A stretch of DNA of 12,635 nucleotides from Caproicibacter sp002399225 (GCA_036756705.1 DAIOKN010000042.1:1-12635); one strand, 5' to 3'. Shown: positions 5,615-12,632, numbered from the stretch's first letter. Numbers and translations are program-made. The notes: generated by a model not told the origin, from the letters alone.

Positions 5615-6679
5615 TTACTGTTGCTGCCAAATCAAGTCTTTCGCGTCGAATGTGCTGTCAATCAGGCCATATTCTTTTTCGGTCTTAATCAGATTGTTCC
5701 ACTTGCTGAGATCGGAAGCGCCAATGCCGTGCTGCTTGGTGTAATCACTGGTCCAGAGATAAGGAATAAAGACCTGGTTGATGATTTTTTCCGTAATGGC
5801 TTTTTTCGAAGCATAGGTCGGTGCATATTTCTGGAGAGACAGACTGACGGCTTCGTCGACATGCCCGTTCTTGATATACTCAATACTCTTGGTCAAAGCT
5901 TTGCAGAAACCCTGCACTTCCTGCGGGTTGCTCTGGATCAGCTTGTCGCCGGCAATTAGAACATTGCCGAAAGAGGGGAGGTAATCGTCGGAACGGAACT
6001 CGCTGACATTTTCGCCGGAATTGTTGAGCTCTATGGTGCGGAGCATGGAGAAAGTGATGGCGTCGACCTTTCCGGTCGTCAGCGAATTGAGGATGGCGCC
6101 TGTGCCGATGACGTCCACCTTGACGTCCTTGGTGCTGAGGCCCGCCTTTTTCAGCAGAACCTGAAGCTGTACATAATTCGCGCTGCCAAGGCTTGTCACG
6201 GCAATCGTTTTGCCCTTCAGGTCTTTCGGCGTCTTGATGCCGGAGTTCTTTTTGAAAATGGTAGAGCCGAGCCCGTGCTGGTACGTCGTGTGAACCACTT
6301 TGACCGGAATGCCCTGTGATTTTGCGAGGACCACGTTGTCTGCGTTCGGGAAGCCGAATTCGACGTTGCCGGCGGCGACATTCTTCACAATATCGGCCGC
6401 AGCGGCATAGTAGAACTCAACGTCCAGCCCCTGCTCGGCAAAATAGCCCTTTTCCTTCGCCAGGTACAAAGGCGCGTAGTACGGCACAGCAGCGCCGTCG
6501 ATTTGAATCGAAACTTTCTTCAGCGTGCCACCGGAGGAAGTCTGCGATGCCGACGAGGAGGCCGATGCGGAAGAAGCGGAAGCGCTTGAACCGCCCTGTG
6601 CGCCGCCGCACCCGCTCAGCATGGCGCCGGTCAGGGCAACCCCCAAAACCAAAGAGATAATTTTCGAGACCCTTTTCAT
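5615..6679 (-). CDS. ABC transporter substrate-binding lipoprotein, NMT1/THI5-like (SsuA/TauA type)
   Basis: This 354-residue protein captures the transported compound outside the cell. The N-terminus MKRVSKIISLVLGVALTGAM leads to the lipobox LSGC, so Cys24 becomes the lipid-anchored first residue. A serine/alanine linker (about 25-52) separates anchor and domain. The fold signature begins with PYYAPLYLAKEKGYFAEQGL, typical of NMT1/THI5-like proteins, followed by GNVEFGFPNADNV and DLKGKTIAVTS. The ATG at 6679 is preferred because AAAGGTGG (6687-6694) precedes it by 7 nt. A GTG at 6697 would add six residues and overlap the phosphorylase stop. Relatives bind thiamine pyrimidine precursors, riboflavin, taurine or sulfonates. 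A planar acidic pyrimidine such as orotate would be in keeping, but ligand choice is inferred. Confidence 0.92.
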   Translation of the reverse strand: MKRVSKIISLVLGVALTGAMLSGCGGAQGGSSASASSASASSSASQTSSGGTLKKVSIQIDGAAVPYYAPLYLAKEKGYFAEQGLDVEFYYAAAADIVKNVAAGNVEFGFPNADNVVLAKSQGIPVKVVHTTYQHGLGSTIFKKNSGIKTPKDLKGKTIAVTSLGSANYVQLQVLLKKAGLSTKDVKVDVIGTGAILNSLTTGKVDAITFSMLRTIELNNSGENVSEFRSDDYLPSFGNVLIAGDKLIQSNPQEVQGFCKALTKSIEYIKNGHVDEAVSLSLQKYAPTYASKKAITEKIINQVFIPYLWTSDYTKQHGIGASDLSKWNNLIKTEKEYGLIDSTFDAKDLIWQQQ

Positions 6680-6693
6680 AATGGTACCACCTT

Positions 6694-7485
6694 TCACTTT
6701 TCTTGCAGATATTTTTTATATAATAGCAACGCTCCCGAAAGAGCGGCTTTGCACATCTGCCGTTGAGAATCTTCGTTGTCCAGCAACCACTGATCCGTCA
6801 TGCGGTTACAGTGAACGGTGCAGATACTGCCCGAGTAAACGCCGTACAGAGACGCGAGGGTGAAGATTGTTTCGGCTTCCATTTCCAGGTTTAAAATATT
6901 GAGACGCCTGTATTTTTCAAGTACATTTCTTTCGTCGGTCTCTCTCTGGCCCGGCGGCGTTCTCCCCTGGCCGCGGTAAAAAGAGCCGACGGAGGCGCAG
7001 ATCCCCATATGGCACCGCAAATGTTCTTCTTCACAGGCCTGCTTCAGACATTCGACCGTTTCAAAAGAGGCGACGGCCGGGTATTCCGGTTCCGCGTAAA
7101 ACTGAGAGGCCCCGCCCATCCGCATGGCCGCCGTGTTCAGAATGATGTCGGAGCAGGCGATTTCCTCTTTGATTGCTCCGGTTCCGCCGATGCGGATCAG
7201 CGCTTTCGCGCCCAGAGCGATCAATTCCAAAACGGCGATTTCCGTAGAAGGCCCTCCGATGCCGGTGGAGCAAACCGTGACCGGCATCCCCCGGTAGGTT
7301 CCGCTTCCGACGGTATATTCCCGGTTCCTGCTCAAAATGCGGAAGTCGTCGCACAGTTTCGGAAACATTTCCACGCGCCCGGGGTCCCCTGGAAGCAGAA
7401 CAACCGGGGCAATGTCGCCCGGTGCGCAGAGCAGATGCGGCATTTTGCCGCCGAAATCCGGCTCGCTGGCCGAAGTGAAAATCAT
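6694..7485 (-). CDS. Uridine phosphorylase (nucleoside phosphorylase superfamily)
   Basis: This cytoplasmic protein of 263 residues splits a nucleoside with phosphate into base and (deoxy)ribose-1-phosphate. LPGDPGRVE (31-39) and RIGGTGAI (98-105) fit the phosphate site, with Arg37, Arg54 and Arg98 matching the three phosphate arginines of E. coli Udp. SFYRGQGR (168-175) reproduces the FYPGQER loop of E. coli Udp, in which Gln and Arg recognise uracil; here they are Gln173 and Arg175. NLEMEAETIFTLA (199-211) matches the ribose-binding NYEMESATLLTM segment. The ATG at 7485 is preferred: GAGGGGAGA lies about 11 nt upstream. An in-frame ATG at 7521 would overlap the permease. The gene sits 5 nt after permease 1 and 14 nt before the lipoprotein, inside the transporter operon, so its substrate is likely an imported pyrimidine nucleoside. 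Confidence 0.88.
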   Translation of the reverse strand: MIFTSASEPDFGGKMPHLLCAPGDIAPVVLLPGDPGRVEMFPKLCDDFRILSRNREYTVGSGTYRGMPVTVCSTGIGGPSTEIAVLELIALGAKALIRIGGTGAIKEEIACSDIILNTAAMRMGGASQFYAEPEYPAVASFETVECLKQACEEEHLRCHMGICASVGSFYRGQGRTPPGQRETDERNVLEKYRRLNILNLEMEAETIFTLASLYGVYSGSICTVHCNRMTDQWLLDNEDSQRQMCKAALSGALLLYKKYLQEK

Positions 7486-7490
7486 ACTGT

Positions 7491-8282
7491 TTAAATCTCC
7501 CCTCGTTTTGATTCGTGCCAATACAACAGCCGGTTTTCCAGAGAATTAAGGATTTGGTATGACACGACGCCCACGACGATCGTCACGATGATGCCAGCGA
7601 TGAGCATTGGGGTGTTGTAAACGGAGGAAGCATACGTCAAGATATAGCCGAGCCCCTGTTTGCCAGCCATGAATTCTGCAACAATCGCCCCGATCACCGC
7701 CTGAACGATTCCGTTTTTCAGCCCGGAAAACAGCATCGGCAGGGAATAGGGCATTTCAATCTCGCTGAACATTTGCCATTTGGAGCCTTTCAGCACTTTC
7801 ATCAAATTGTTGAAATCTTTCGGGATCGAATCGATCCCGAGCATCATTCCCATCATCACGGGGAACACAACCATCGAGATGATCAGAATGACCTTTGACA
7901 CCAGCCCGATGCCGAACCAGACGACGAACAGCGGAACAAGCGCAATTTTTGGCGAAGTCTGTGCAAAAACAAGGTAGGGCATCAGCGCGGTTTTTACGGC
8001 GTCCACCTTTTCACAGACATATCCGAGCAGAATCCCAAGAAACGACCCGAGGAGAAAGCCGATAATCACTTCCGAAGTCGTGGTCCAAAGATGAGGCCAG
8101 ATGGTTCCGTCCGCAAACAGTTTGACAAGCTGCTGCCACACCTGCCGCGGCGTTGGCAGCATAAACTCCGGCACTTTTGTCGCCGTGACATAGATTTGCC
8201 AGATCAGGACGAACAGCCCGACCGAAACGAGATATTCCACCAGGGTGCGTGTCATTTTTGAGAAGGTTCTGCTCGCTTTCAT
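7491..8282 (-). CDS. ABC transporter permease 1, NitT/TauT (SsuC-like) family
   Basis: This integral membrane protein of 263 residues has about six hydrophobic segments. The family core QTSPKIALVPLFVVWFGIGL lies near residues 108-127. The coupling-helix segment (LKGSKWQMFSEIEMP) and the GLGYILTYA stretch that follows GKQ near the C-terminus are typical of SsuC/TauC proteins. The ATG at 8282 is chosen over one at 8309: it forms an ATGA overlap with the ATPase stop and has GAGGGGGA 8 nt upstream. It is a paralogue of permease 2, and the two could form a heterodimeric channel with the single ATPase encoded upstream. The alternative is two homodimeric transporters sharing one binding protein. Confidence 0.92.
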   Translation of the reverse strand: MKASRTFSKMTRTLVEYLVSVGLFVLIWQIYVTATKVPEFMLPTPRQVWQQLVKLFADGTIWPHLWTTTSEVIIGFLLGSFLGILLGYVCEKVDAVKTALMPYLVFAQTSPKIALVPLFVVWFGIGLVSKVILIISMVVFPVMMGMMLGIDSIPKDFNNLMKVLKGSKWQMFSEIEMPYSLPMLFSGLKNGIVQAVIGAIVAEFMAGKQGLGYILTYASSVYNTPMLIAGIIVTIVVGVVSYQILNSLENRLLYWHESKRGEI

Positions 8283-9025
8283 CCGATGATCCCCCTCAGA
8301 TAATTGCAATATTCGTTGAATTTTGGAAGCTGGCGGGCCTCTTCACTGCGGGGCCTTGGAATGTCGATCTTGACAATTTCCTTCACACGGCCCGGCCTCG
8401 CGGACATGACGACCACCCGGTCGGAAAGAAACACCGCTTCTGCAATGCTGTGCGTAACGAAAAGAATGGTCTTTTCCGTCTGCGACCAGATGCGCAGCAG
8501 TTCCACATTCATATGGTCCCGCGTCAGCGCGTCCAGCGCGCCGAACGGCTCATCCATCAGCAGAAGGGGCGCGTCGTAGGAAAGCGCGCGAACGATGGAA
8601 ACGCGCTGCTTCATCCCGCCGGAAAGCTCCCTCGGCAGGGCTTCCTTAAATTCCCCAAGGCCGGCAAATTCCAGCAGCTTGTCCAGCCTTTCTTCATTTT
8701 CCGGTGTTGTTTTTTTCTTGATGACAAGCGGAAACTCCGCGTTCTGCCGGACATTTTTCCACGGAAGCAGGACGGAATCCTGAAAAACGAACCCCATGTT
8801 CTGATCTTTTCCGTCGCGGTAGTTGATTTCCCCTTCAGTCGGCGGCTCCAGGTTTCCAACAATTTTCAGCAGGGTGGATTTCCCGCACCCGGAAGGGCCT
8901 ATGATGGAGAGAAACTCTCTGGCTTCTACATCAAAGTTAATATCATCCAGCGCCACGGTGTCTTGTTTGAGCAGATTCCGGTAGACTTTCCGCAGATGTT
9001 TGATTGACAGACAGTTTTCACTCAT
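8279..9025 (-). CDS. ABC transporter ATPase, NitT/TauT (SsuB/TauB-like) family
   Basis: This 248-residue cytoplasmic ATPase powers the importer. All nucleotide-binding parts are present: Walker A GPSGCGKST (43-51), Q-loop Gln82, signature LSGGMKQR (134-141), Walker B LLLMDEP (154-160), the D-loop GALD, and the switch His192 in VTHS. The length and the IDIPRPR tail (221-227) are typical of SsuB/TauB-type subunits. The ATG follows GGAGGAG at 10-nt spacing. The gene lies 36 nt after the IclR stop and overlaps permease 1 by 4 nt. The 36-nt gap is filled by the ribosome site, so co-transcription with the regulator is likely. Confidence 0.95.
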   Translation of the reverse strand: MSENCLSIKHLRKVYRNLLKQDTVALDDINFDVEAREFLSIIGPSGCGKSTLLKIVGNLEPPTEGEINYRDGKDQNMGFVFQDSVLLPWKNVRQNAEFPLVIKKKTTPENEERLDKLLEFAGLGEFKEALPRELSGGMKQRVSIVRALSYDAPLLLMDEPFGALDALTRDHMNVELLRIWSQTEKTILFVTHSIAEAVFLSDRVVVMSARPGRVKEIVKIDIPRPRSEEARQLPKFNEYCNYLRGIIG

Positions 9026-9061
9026 GTCCCTATTGCTCCTCCAAAATTTTAGTCTTCCCTG

Positions 9062-9808
9062 TTACAGTATCTGATAGCCGAGATTTCTGGAAATGGCAAG
9101 CGCACAGTCTTTTAATTTTTCAATGGCTTCTTCCGTGAGAAAAAATTCTGATTTCAGCGCATTGAAGGAGACGGAGGCCACCACCTCGCCTTTGCAGTCA
9201 AAGACGGGGCATGCAACCCCTTGAATGCCGAGCTGCAATTCCTCGTCGCAGATGGCATACCCCTGCTTCCGGATGGTTTCCAGTTCCGCGAGGAAACTGA
9301 AAAAATCTGTTTTCGTATACGGCGTGATCGGTTCCATTTCCTGTGTGCAGGCCAGCTTTTCAACTTTTTTACGGTTCATGTAAGCCTGAATCACTTTGCC
9401 GGCCGACGTGGCATACGGCGGCATGGCAAAACCGGTCCGAACGTAAAACATCGAGGTATCCTTATTTTCTATATAATCAATGCAAACGATGTGATCGCCT
9501 TCCATCACACAAAGCGTAACGGTTTTATTCAGCTGTTCCGAAAGCTTTTTCATAAATGGATGCGACGTCGCAATCAGGCTGTTGTTCTGCTTGATGTTCT
9601 GGCAAAGAGTCAAAACCCTGTATCCGATGCGGTACCGCTTGGTGGTTTCATCCTGCAGCGCAAAACCGTTCTTTTTTAGGGTTGCAAGAATTCGGTGGGT
9701 TGAGCTGGGAGGGAGCTCGAGCTGAAGAGAAAGCTCGGAAACAGACAGACCGTTTTCCGCTTCGCTCAATGCAAGAAGTACTTTTAAAGTGCGTTCTACA
9801 AGTTCCAA
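9062..9808 (-). CDS. IclR-family transcriptional regulator
   Basis: This 248-residue regulator has the two IclR parts. A winged helix-turn-helix spans about residues 1-65, with LSVSELSLQLELPPSSTHRI (21-40) as the HTH. A ligand-binding GAF-like domain follows from about 78, with the family motifs YATSAGKV (132-139) and GYAICDEELQLGIQGVACPV (183-202). IclR proteins usually control catabolic operons and often repress themselves. It is the first gene of the transporter/catabolic cluster, so it probably senses the imported compound or a breakdown product (inferred). The start is TTG at 9808, chosen because GAGG lies 8 nt upstream and no in-frame ATG exists nearby. A candidate promoter and a perfect 23-nt palindrome lie upstream. 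Confidence 0.93.
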   Translation of the reverse strand: MELVERTLKVLLALSEAENGLSVSELSLQLELPPSSTHRILATLKKNGFALQDETTKRYRIGYRVLTLCQNIKQNNSLIATSHPFMKKLSEQLNKTVTLCVMEGDHIVCIDYIENKDTSMFYVRTGFAMPPYATSAGKVIQAYMNRKKVEKLACTQEMEPITPYTKTDFFSFLAELETIRKQGYAICDEELQLGIQGVACPVFDCKGEVVASVSFNALKSEFFLTEEAIEKLKDCALAISRNLGYQIL

Positions 9809-9907
9809 AATCGGTTCCTCATTTCATTCATTGGGATGACATTCCGCTAAGAGAAATCAATTGGGGCTAATAACTCTCTTAAAAAATTCCTTAATAAACT
9901 CAATTTC

Positions 9908-9916
9908 AGTATAGCA
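9908..9916 (-). promoter_or_regulatory. Extended -10 promoter for the IclR-led operon
   Basis: On the minus strand TGC-TATACT (-10 at 9908-9913, TG at 9915-9916) forms an extended -10 element. The -35 region 17 nt further upstream is AATATT, a poor match, which fits extended -10 dependence. Transcription would begin near 9901, leaving a leader of about 93 nt before the TTG start. Confidence 0.5.
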
Positions 9917-9942
9917 GAAAGTTATTTAAAAATATTTATTAC

Positions 9943-9965
9943 AATTATTAAATAATTTAATAATT
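9943..9965. promoter_or_regulatory. Perfect 23-nt palindrome, candidate operator
   Basis: AATTATTAAAT (9943-9953), a central A, and ATTTAATAATT (9955-9965) form 11-bp perfect arms. The centre lies about 53 nt upstream of the predicted iclR start site, just beyond the -35 region. The region is AT-rich, so some symmetry is expected by chance, but an error-free 23-mer at this position suggests a dimer-binding site for IclR or PucR. Confidence 0.5.
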
Positions 9966-10023
9966 TTTTAGTTAATCATACAAAATGCAGGAAGAAAAGG
10001 CAAATGGATCTGGGAAAGCGGGC

Positions 10024-11214
10024 TCAGAGCGTCTGATTGCTCTTCTGAATTTTTCTGGAAAGCACCGCCAGATACAGCCGAAAATCGTCGTCGTGGTTCT
10101 TTACGTTCAGCCCGGTGATCTCATGAATCCGCTGCAGCCGATAGATCACCGTGTTTTTATGAACAAACAGCCGGTCTGCTGTCTGCCGGATGCTGGCGTT
10201 GCATTCATAGTACATGTCCAGTGTTTCAAGCAGCTCCCGGTTGTTGACTCTGCCCAGAATCTTTTCGGCAATTTTGCCGGAGCTTGCGCTGATAGCGTTG
10301 TTCAGCAGGCAGTAAATTTCAAGATCCTGATAATTGTAGACGCTTCGTTCCGGATGGAAGATCAGGCCCGCCCGGATGGCCCGGGATGCATTCCGGTAAG
10401 AGTCGCGGATCCCCTGGAGGCCTGTGCCTGCGGTTCCGATTCCCAGATGAATTCTCCCTTCCGGAAAGTAATACGAGAGCTGGCCTTGAACCTCCGCCTG
10501 AAGAAACGGGAGAAACTTTTCCAGGCTTTCGGGAGTTTCCGCTTCGATCAAGAGCGTCTGGTTGTCTCCCACCGGCACCACATGGCTGCTGGAAACTGCC
10601 GGCTGTCCGGAAGCGTAACAGGCGACGGAACGCACCGCTGCTCTGAGGGAACTGGCCTCTTGCGTCCCGGGAGAACTCCCCGGTTCCAACTGAAAAACCA
10701 GAAATAAATAAAAATGGCTGGCTGGATTCAGCCCTATCATCGATCCTTTTTCCACCATCAGCGATTCTTCCTCGTATAAACTAAAGACAACATCCCTGAT
10801 ATATTTTTCCAGAATCACATCGTTATTGTTTTCTTCCAAAATCAGCGTCATTGCATTCAGAATGAGGTCGATGTAAGAGATGGAATAAGGGATTTGGATC
10901 AAGGGCAACCCCAGCTTGTCCGCGGTTTCACAGAGCGGAACTTCAATTTTTTTGACATACTGGCCTGTTTTGACCGCCACGCAGGAACAGGAAGACCGCG
11001 CAAGGCTTTCAATCAGCCTGCACTGGCTATGCACGCTGTCGCGCACGGAATACAGGCTGGTGATGAGGAAAGTGTCCCTTTTCAGCCATTTGGTGATATC
11101 CGGTACCTCCATCACGGTAACACAGCTGACATGCTGGTCGATTCCGCTTTGCCCGGCCACAACTTTCAGGCCTTTTAGCCTGGGAAGTTCTAATATCTTG
11201 CGCACGGTCGCCAT
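10024..11214 (-). CDS. PucR-family transcriptional regulator
   Basis: This 396-residue regulator has an N-terminal PucR domain (about 5-125), recognisable by the start TVRKILELPRLKGLKVVAG and by EVPDITKWLKRDTFLITS. A central variable domain spans about 150-300. A C-terminal PucR-type helix-turn-helix contains ASIRQTADRLFVHKNTVIYR (340-359), followed by LQRIHEITGLNV. Proteins with this architecture usually activate purine, allantoin, GABA or related nitrogen catabolic genes when a metabolite is present. The ATG is supported by AGAGGGGGA 8 nt upstream. It lies in the same direction as, and 215 nt upstream of, the IclR-led operon, with no GC-rich terminator between them. It may therefore regulate the operon, and part of the transcription may read through. 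Ligand unknown. Confidence 0.92.
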   Translation of the reverse strand: MATVRKILELPRLKGLKVVAGQSGIDQHVSCVTVMEVPDITKWLKRDTFLITSLYSVRDSVHSQCRLIESLARSSCSCVAVKTGQYVKKIEVPLCETADKLGLPLIQIPYSISYIDLILNAMTLILEENNNDVILEKYIRDVVFSLYEEESLMVEKGSMIGLNPASHFYLFLVFQLEPGSSPGTQEASSLRAAVRSVACYASGQPAVSSSHVVPVGDNQTLLIEAETPESLEKFLPFLQAEVQGQLSYYFPEGRIHLGIGTAGTGLQGIRDSYRNASRAIRAGLIFHPERSVYNYQDLEIYCLLNNAISASSGKIAEKILGRVNNRELLETLDMYYECNASIRQTADRLFVHKNTVIYRLQRIHEITGLNVKNHDDDFRLYLAVLSRKIQKSNQTL

Positions 11215-11444
11215 TTCCGCAATCCCCCTCTGATGCTGGACGGCTGCCGGTTTCCCCTCTTTGTTTCGACTTTCGCCGGGGACCGCCGGCCGTCATTCCA
11301 TTTTCAGCCATTTTCTTTTGTCTGGTTTCTTATCCGATGATACTGCTTCGCCTTTGCAGAATGATCACTGCCGGCGCTCGCGGTTCCAAATATCTGCCTG
11401 CGCGGAAAGCCGCCTCCATAGCCGACCGACTTTAATTGCATTTT

Positions 11445-11473
11445 ATTCTATAACAACTTGCACTTCTATGCAA
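11445..11473 (-). promoter_or_regulatory. Candidate sigma-A promoter of pucR
   Basis: On the minus strand TTGCAT (-35, 11468-11473) and TAGAAT (-10, 11445-11450) are separated by exactly 17 nt. The -10 has one mismatch and the -35 three. An inverted repeat overlaps the -35 (separate entry). Confidence 0.5.
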
Positions 11474-11474
11474 G
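11457..11474. repeat. Inverted repeat overlapping the pucR -35
   Basis: CTTGCA (11457-11462) and TGCAAG (11469-11474) are separated by 6 nt. It covers the predicted -35 and most of the spacer, so a bound dimer would block RNA polymerase. It may be an autoregulatory operator. Confidence 0.45.
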
Positions 11475-11647
11475 ACCTTGTAAACCGTCTACTGTCTATT
11501 TATTAAAGAGACAAGGGTAAGGATTCGCCTGGCCGGTGCAGAACGGGAATTCTGTATTTTGAAAAATTATCCTTAGCGCTGTTCATGAAAGAGAAGCGGC
11601 CTGCAGTGGAAAACGGAATCATCTGCTCCCTGAAAGAAGAGAGAATA

Positions 11648-11734
11648 AAAGGGCGGAGCATCCCGCGGCCGCTTTTTTTGGGGAAAATTTCATTTTCCTT
11701 TTTCCAAAAAGCTCTGGCCGGAATGCTCCGCTTT
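11648..11734 (-). terminator. Long imperfect hairpin downstream of sleB
   Basis: GCGGAGCAT (11653-11661) pairs with ATGCTCCGC (11723-11731). Inside, GGCC pairs with GGCC, the A/T tracts GCTTTTT and AAAAAGC pair, and GGAAAAT (11682-11688) pairs with ATTTTCC (11692-11698). The whole element of about 87 nt folds on itself with only small bulges. On the minus transcript the stem ends in GCCCTTTTATTC, which suits termination of sleB. On the plus strand GCGGCCGCTTTTTTT also looks terminator-like. Its length is unusual for a terminator. Confidence 0.65.
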
Positions 11735-11798
11735 CTATATTATATTGTATGGTTTAGTTGTTGAAAGGCTCCGGAAGCATCACTCCGCTTAAAACGGG

Positions 11799-12476
11799 TC
11801 AGCTGCAAAAACGGTGATCGCCGATCACCACGATGACCGGCCTGGACCATATCCAGGAACTGGTCGCCTTGGCAGGGTTATAATAATAGATTGCACCGCC
11901 GGACGGATCCCAGCCGTTCATGGCATCGCGCGCCGCCCGGTAAGCCGAATCGGCAACGGCCGCATTAATACCGCCGTCATTCAGGCAGGAAAATGCACCC
12001 GGCTGGTAAATGACGCCCGCAAGCGTGTTTGGAAAAGATGGATGCTGAATACGGTTCAAAATCACGGCGCCAACGGCAACCTGTCCCGCGTAAGGTTCGC
12101 CCCGGGCCTCTGCCGAAATCACCCGGGCGAGCAGACTGACGTCGTTATTGCTGTACCCGTCGAGGTCGCTGCCGGAAGGCAAACCGATTGCGCTCAGCGT
12201 TGCCGGCCCCGCAATTCCATCCGTAGTCAGACCGTTTTTACGCTGAAAATAAAGAATGGCATTCTTCGTCTGCGTCCCGTAAATCCCATCGATGCTGCCG
12301 CTGTAATACCCCCAGTTTTTCAGCCGCGTCTGAATTTGCCTGACTTCGCTGCCGGAAGAGCCGATTTTGGAAAGGGTCTGAATAGAGCTGCCCGCATGGG
12401 TCAGTACGGCGATCATCAGAACATTCACCAAAACAATTACAAAAATTTTCCAAATATACAGTACCTTTCTGTTCAA
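11799..12476 (-). CDS. sleB: Spore cortex-lytic enzyme (SleB-type)
   Basis: This 225-residue protein degrades spore cortex peptidoglycan during germination as a lytic transglycosylase in family members such as Bacillus SleB. An N-terminal hydrophobic segment (about 8-28) is a signal or anchor. A peptidoglycan-binding domain follows (about 41-97; GSEVRQIQTRL, GYYSGSIDGIYGTQT, DGIAGPAT). The catalytic domain (about 115-224) has RVISAEARGEPYAGQVAVGA with the likely catalytic Glu123, and ends in the family-typical VIGDHRF. It is shorter than Bacillus SleB (about 300 residues) but complete in domains. The start is TTG at 12476, supported by AAAGAGGTGATCC just upstream, close to the full anti-16S complement. 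No ypeB partner gene is visible in the window. No convincing sigma-G promoter was found upstream. It is unrelated to the pyrimidine cluster. Confidence 0.93.
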   Translation of the reverse strand: MNRKVLYIWKIFVIVLVNVLMIAVLTHAGSSIQTLSKIGSSGSEVRQIQTRLKNWGYYSGSIDGIYGTQTKNAILYFQRKNGLTTDGIAGPATLSAIGLPSGSDLDGYSNNDVSLLARVISAEARGEPYAGQVAVGAVILNRIQHPSFPNTLAGVIYQPGAFSCLNDGGINAAVADSAYRAARDAMNGWDPSGGAIYYYNPAKATSSWIWSRPVIVVIGDHRFCS

Positions 12477-12480
12477 CGGA

Positions 12481-12493
12481 GGATCACCTCTTT
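12481..12493 (-). promoter_or_regulatory. Extended Shine-Dalgarno supporting the sleB TTG start
   Basis: AAAGAGGTGATCC on the minus strand matches most of the extended complement to the 16S rRNA tail (AAAGGAGGTGATCC). Its GAGGTG core is 8 nt from the TTG at 12476. No in-frame ATG lies nearby, so the TTG start is well supported. Confidence 0.7.
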
Positions 12494-12603
12494 CTCAAGA
12501 TTTTTCCCCCAAACGGCAGGTTTATCCCTCAGGGAAAGTGATTTCGAATTGCACTTATTTTGATAGATTTTCAATTGGTTGCGAAAAAAAATGAAAAAAG
12601 GGG

Positions 12604-12632
12604 TTGACAAGAGGGGCTTGATTTGGTATTAT
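12604..12632 (+). promoter_or_regulatory. Strong sigma-A promoter reading out of the window
   Basis: TTGACA (12604-12609) is a perfect -35 and TATTAT (12627-12632) a one-mismatch -10, with a 17-nt spacer. It is divergent from sleB and must drive a gene or RNA to the right of the window. The same bases contain TATAAT on the minus strand (12628-12633), which could serve the sleB side, but any -35 for it would be outside. Confidence 0.75.

Larger units (their letters stand above)
11215..11798. other. 584-nt non-coding stretch between pucR and sleB
   Basis: No convincing gene is present. In minus-strand order from sleB it contains a very long imperfect hairpin (about 11648-11734), then a segment with complementary ends TAAGGAT (11518-11524) and ATCCTTA (11568-11574) enclosing a CAGAA/TTCTG stem. 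After that come the pucR promoter and a leader of about 225 nt before the pucR start. The long leader has no recognised riboswitch. A 59-codon plus-strand frame from 11585 has no ribosome site and runs through the hairpin, so it is not called. Confidence 0.6.

Noticed and set aside
11585..11764. 59-codon plus-strand frame between pucR and sleB
   Set aside because: No Shine-Dalgarno precedes the ATG, and most of the frame is the long hairpin and its flank.
12494..12603. Sigma-G promoter for sleB
   Set aside because: Such a promoter is expected for a spore lytic enzyme, but no pair of -35/-10 elements with acceptable match and spacing was visible upstream of the TTG start.
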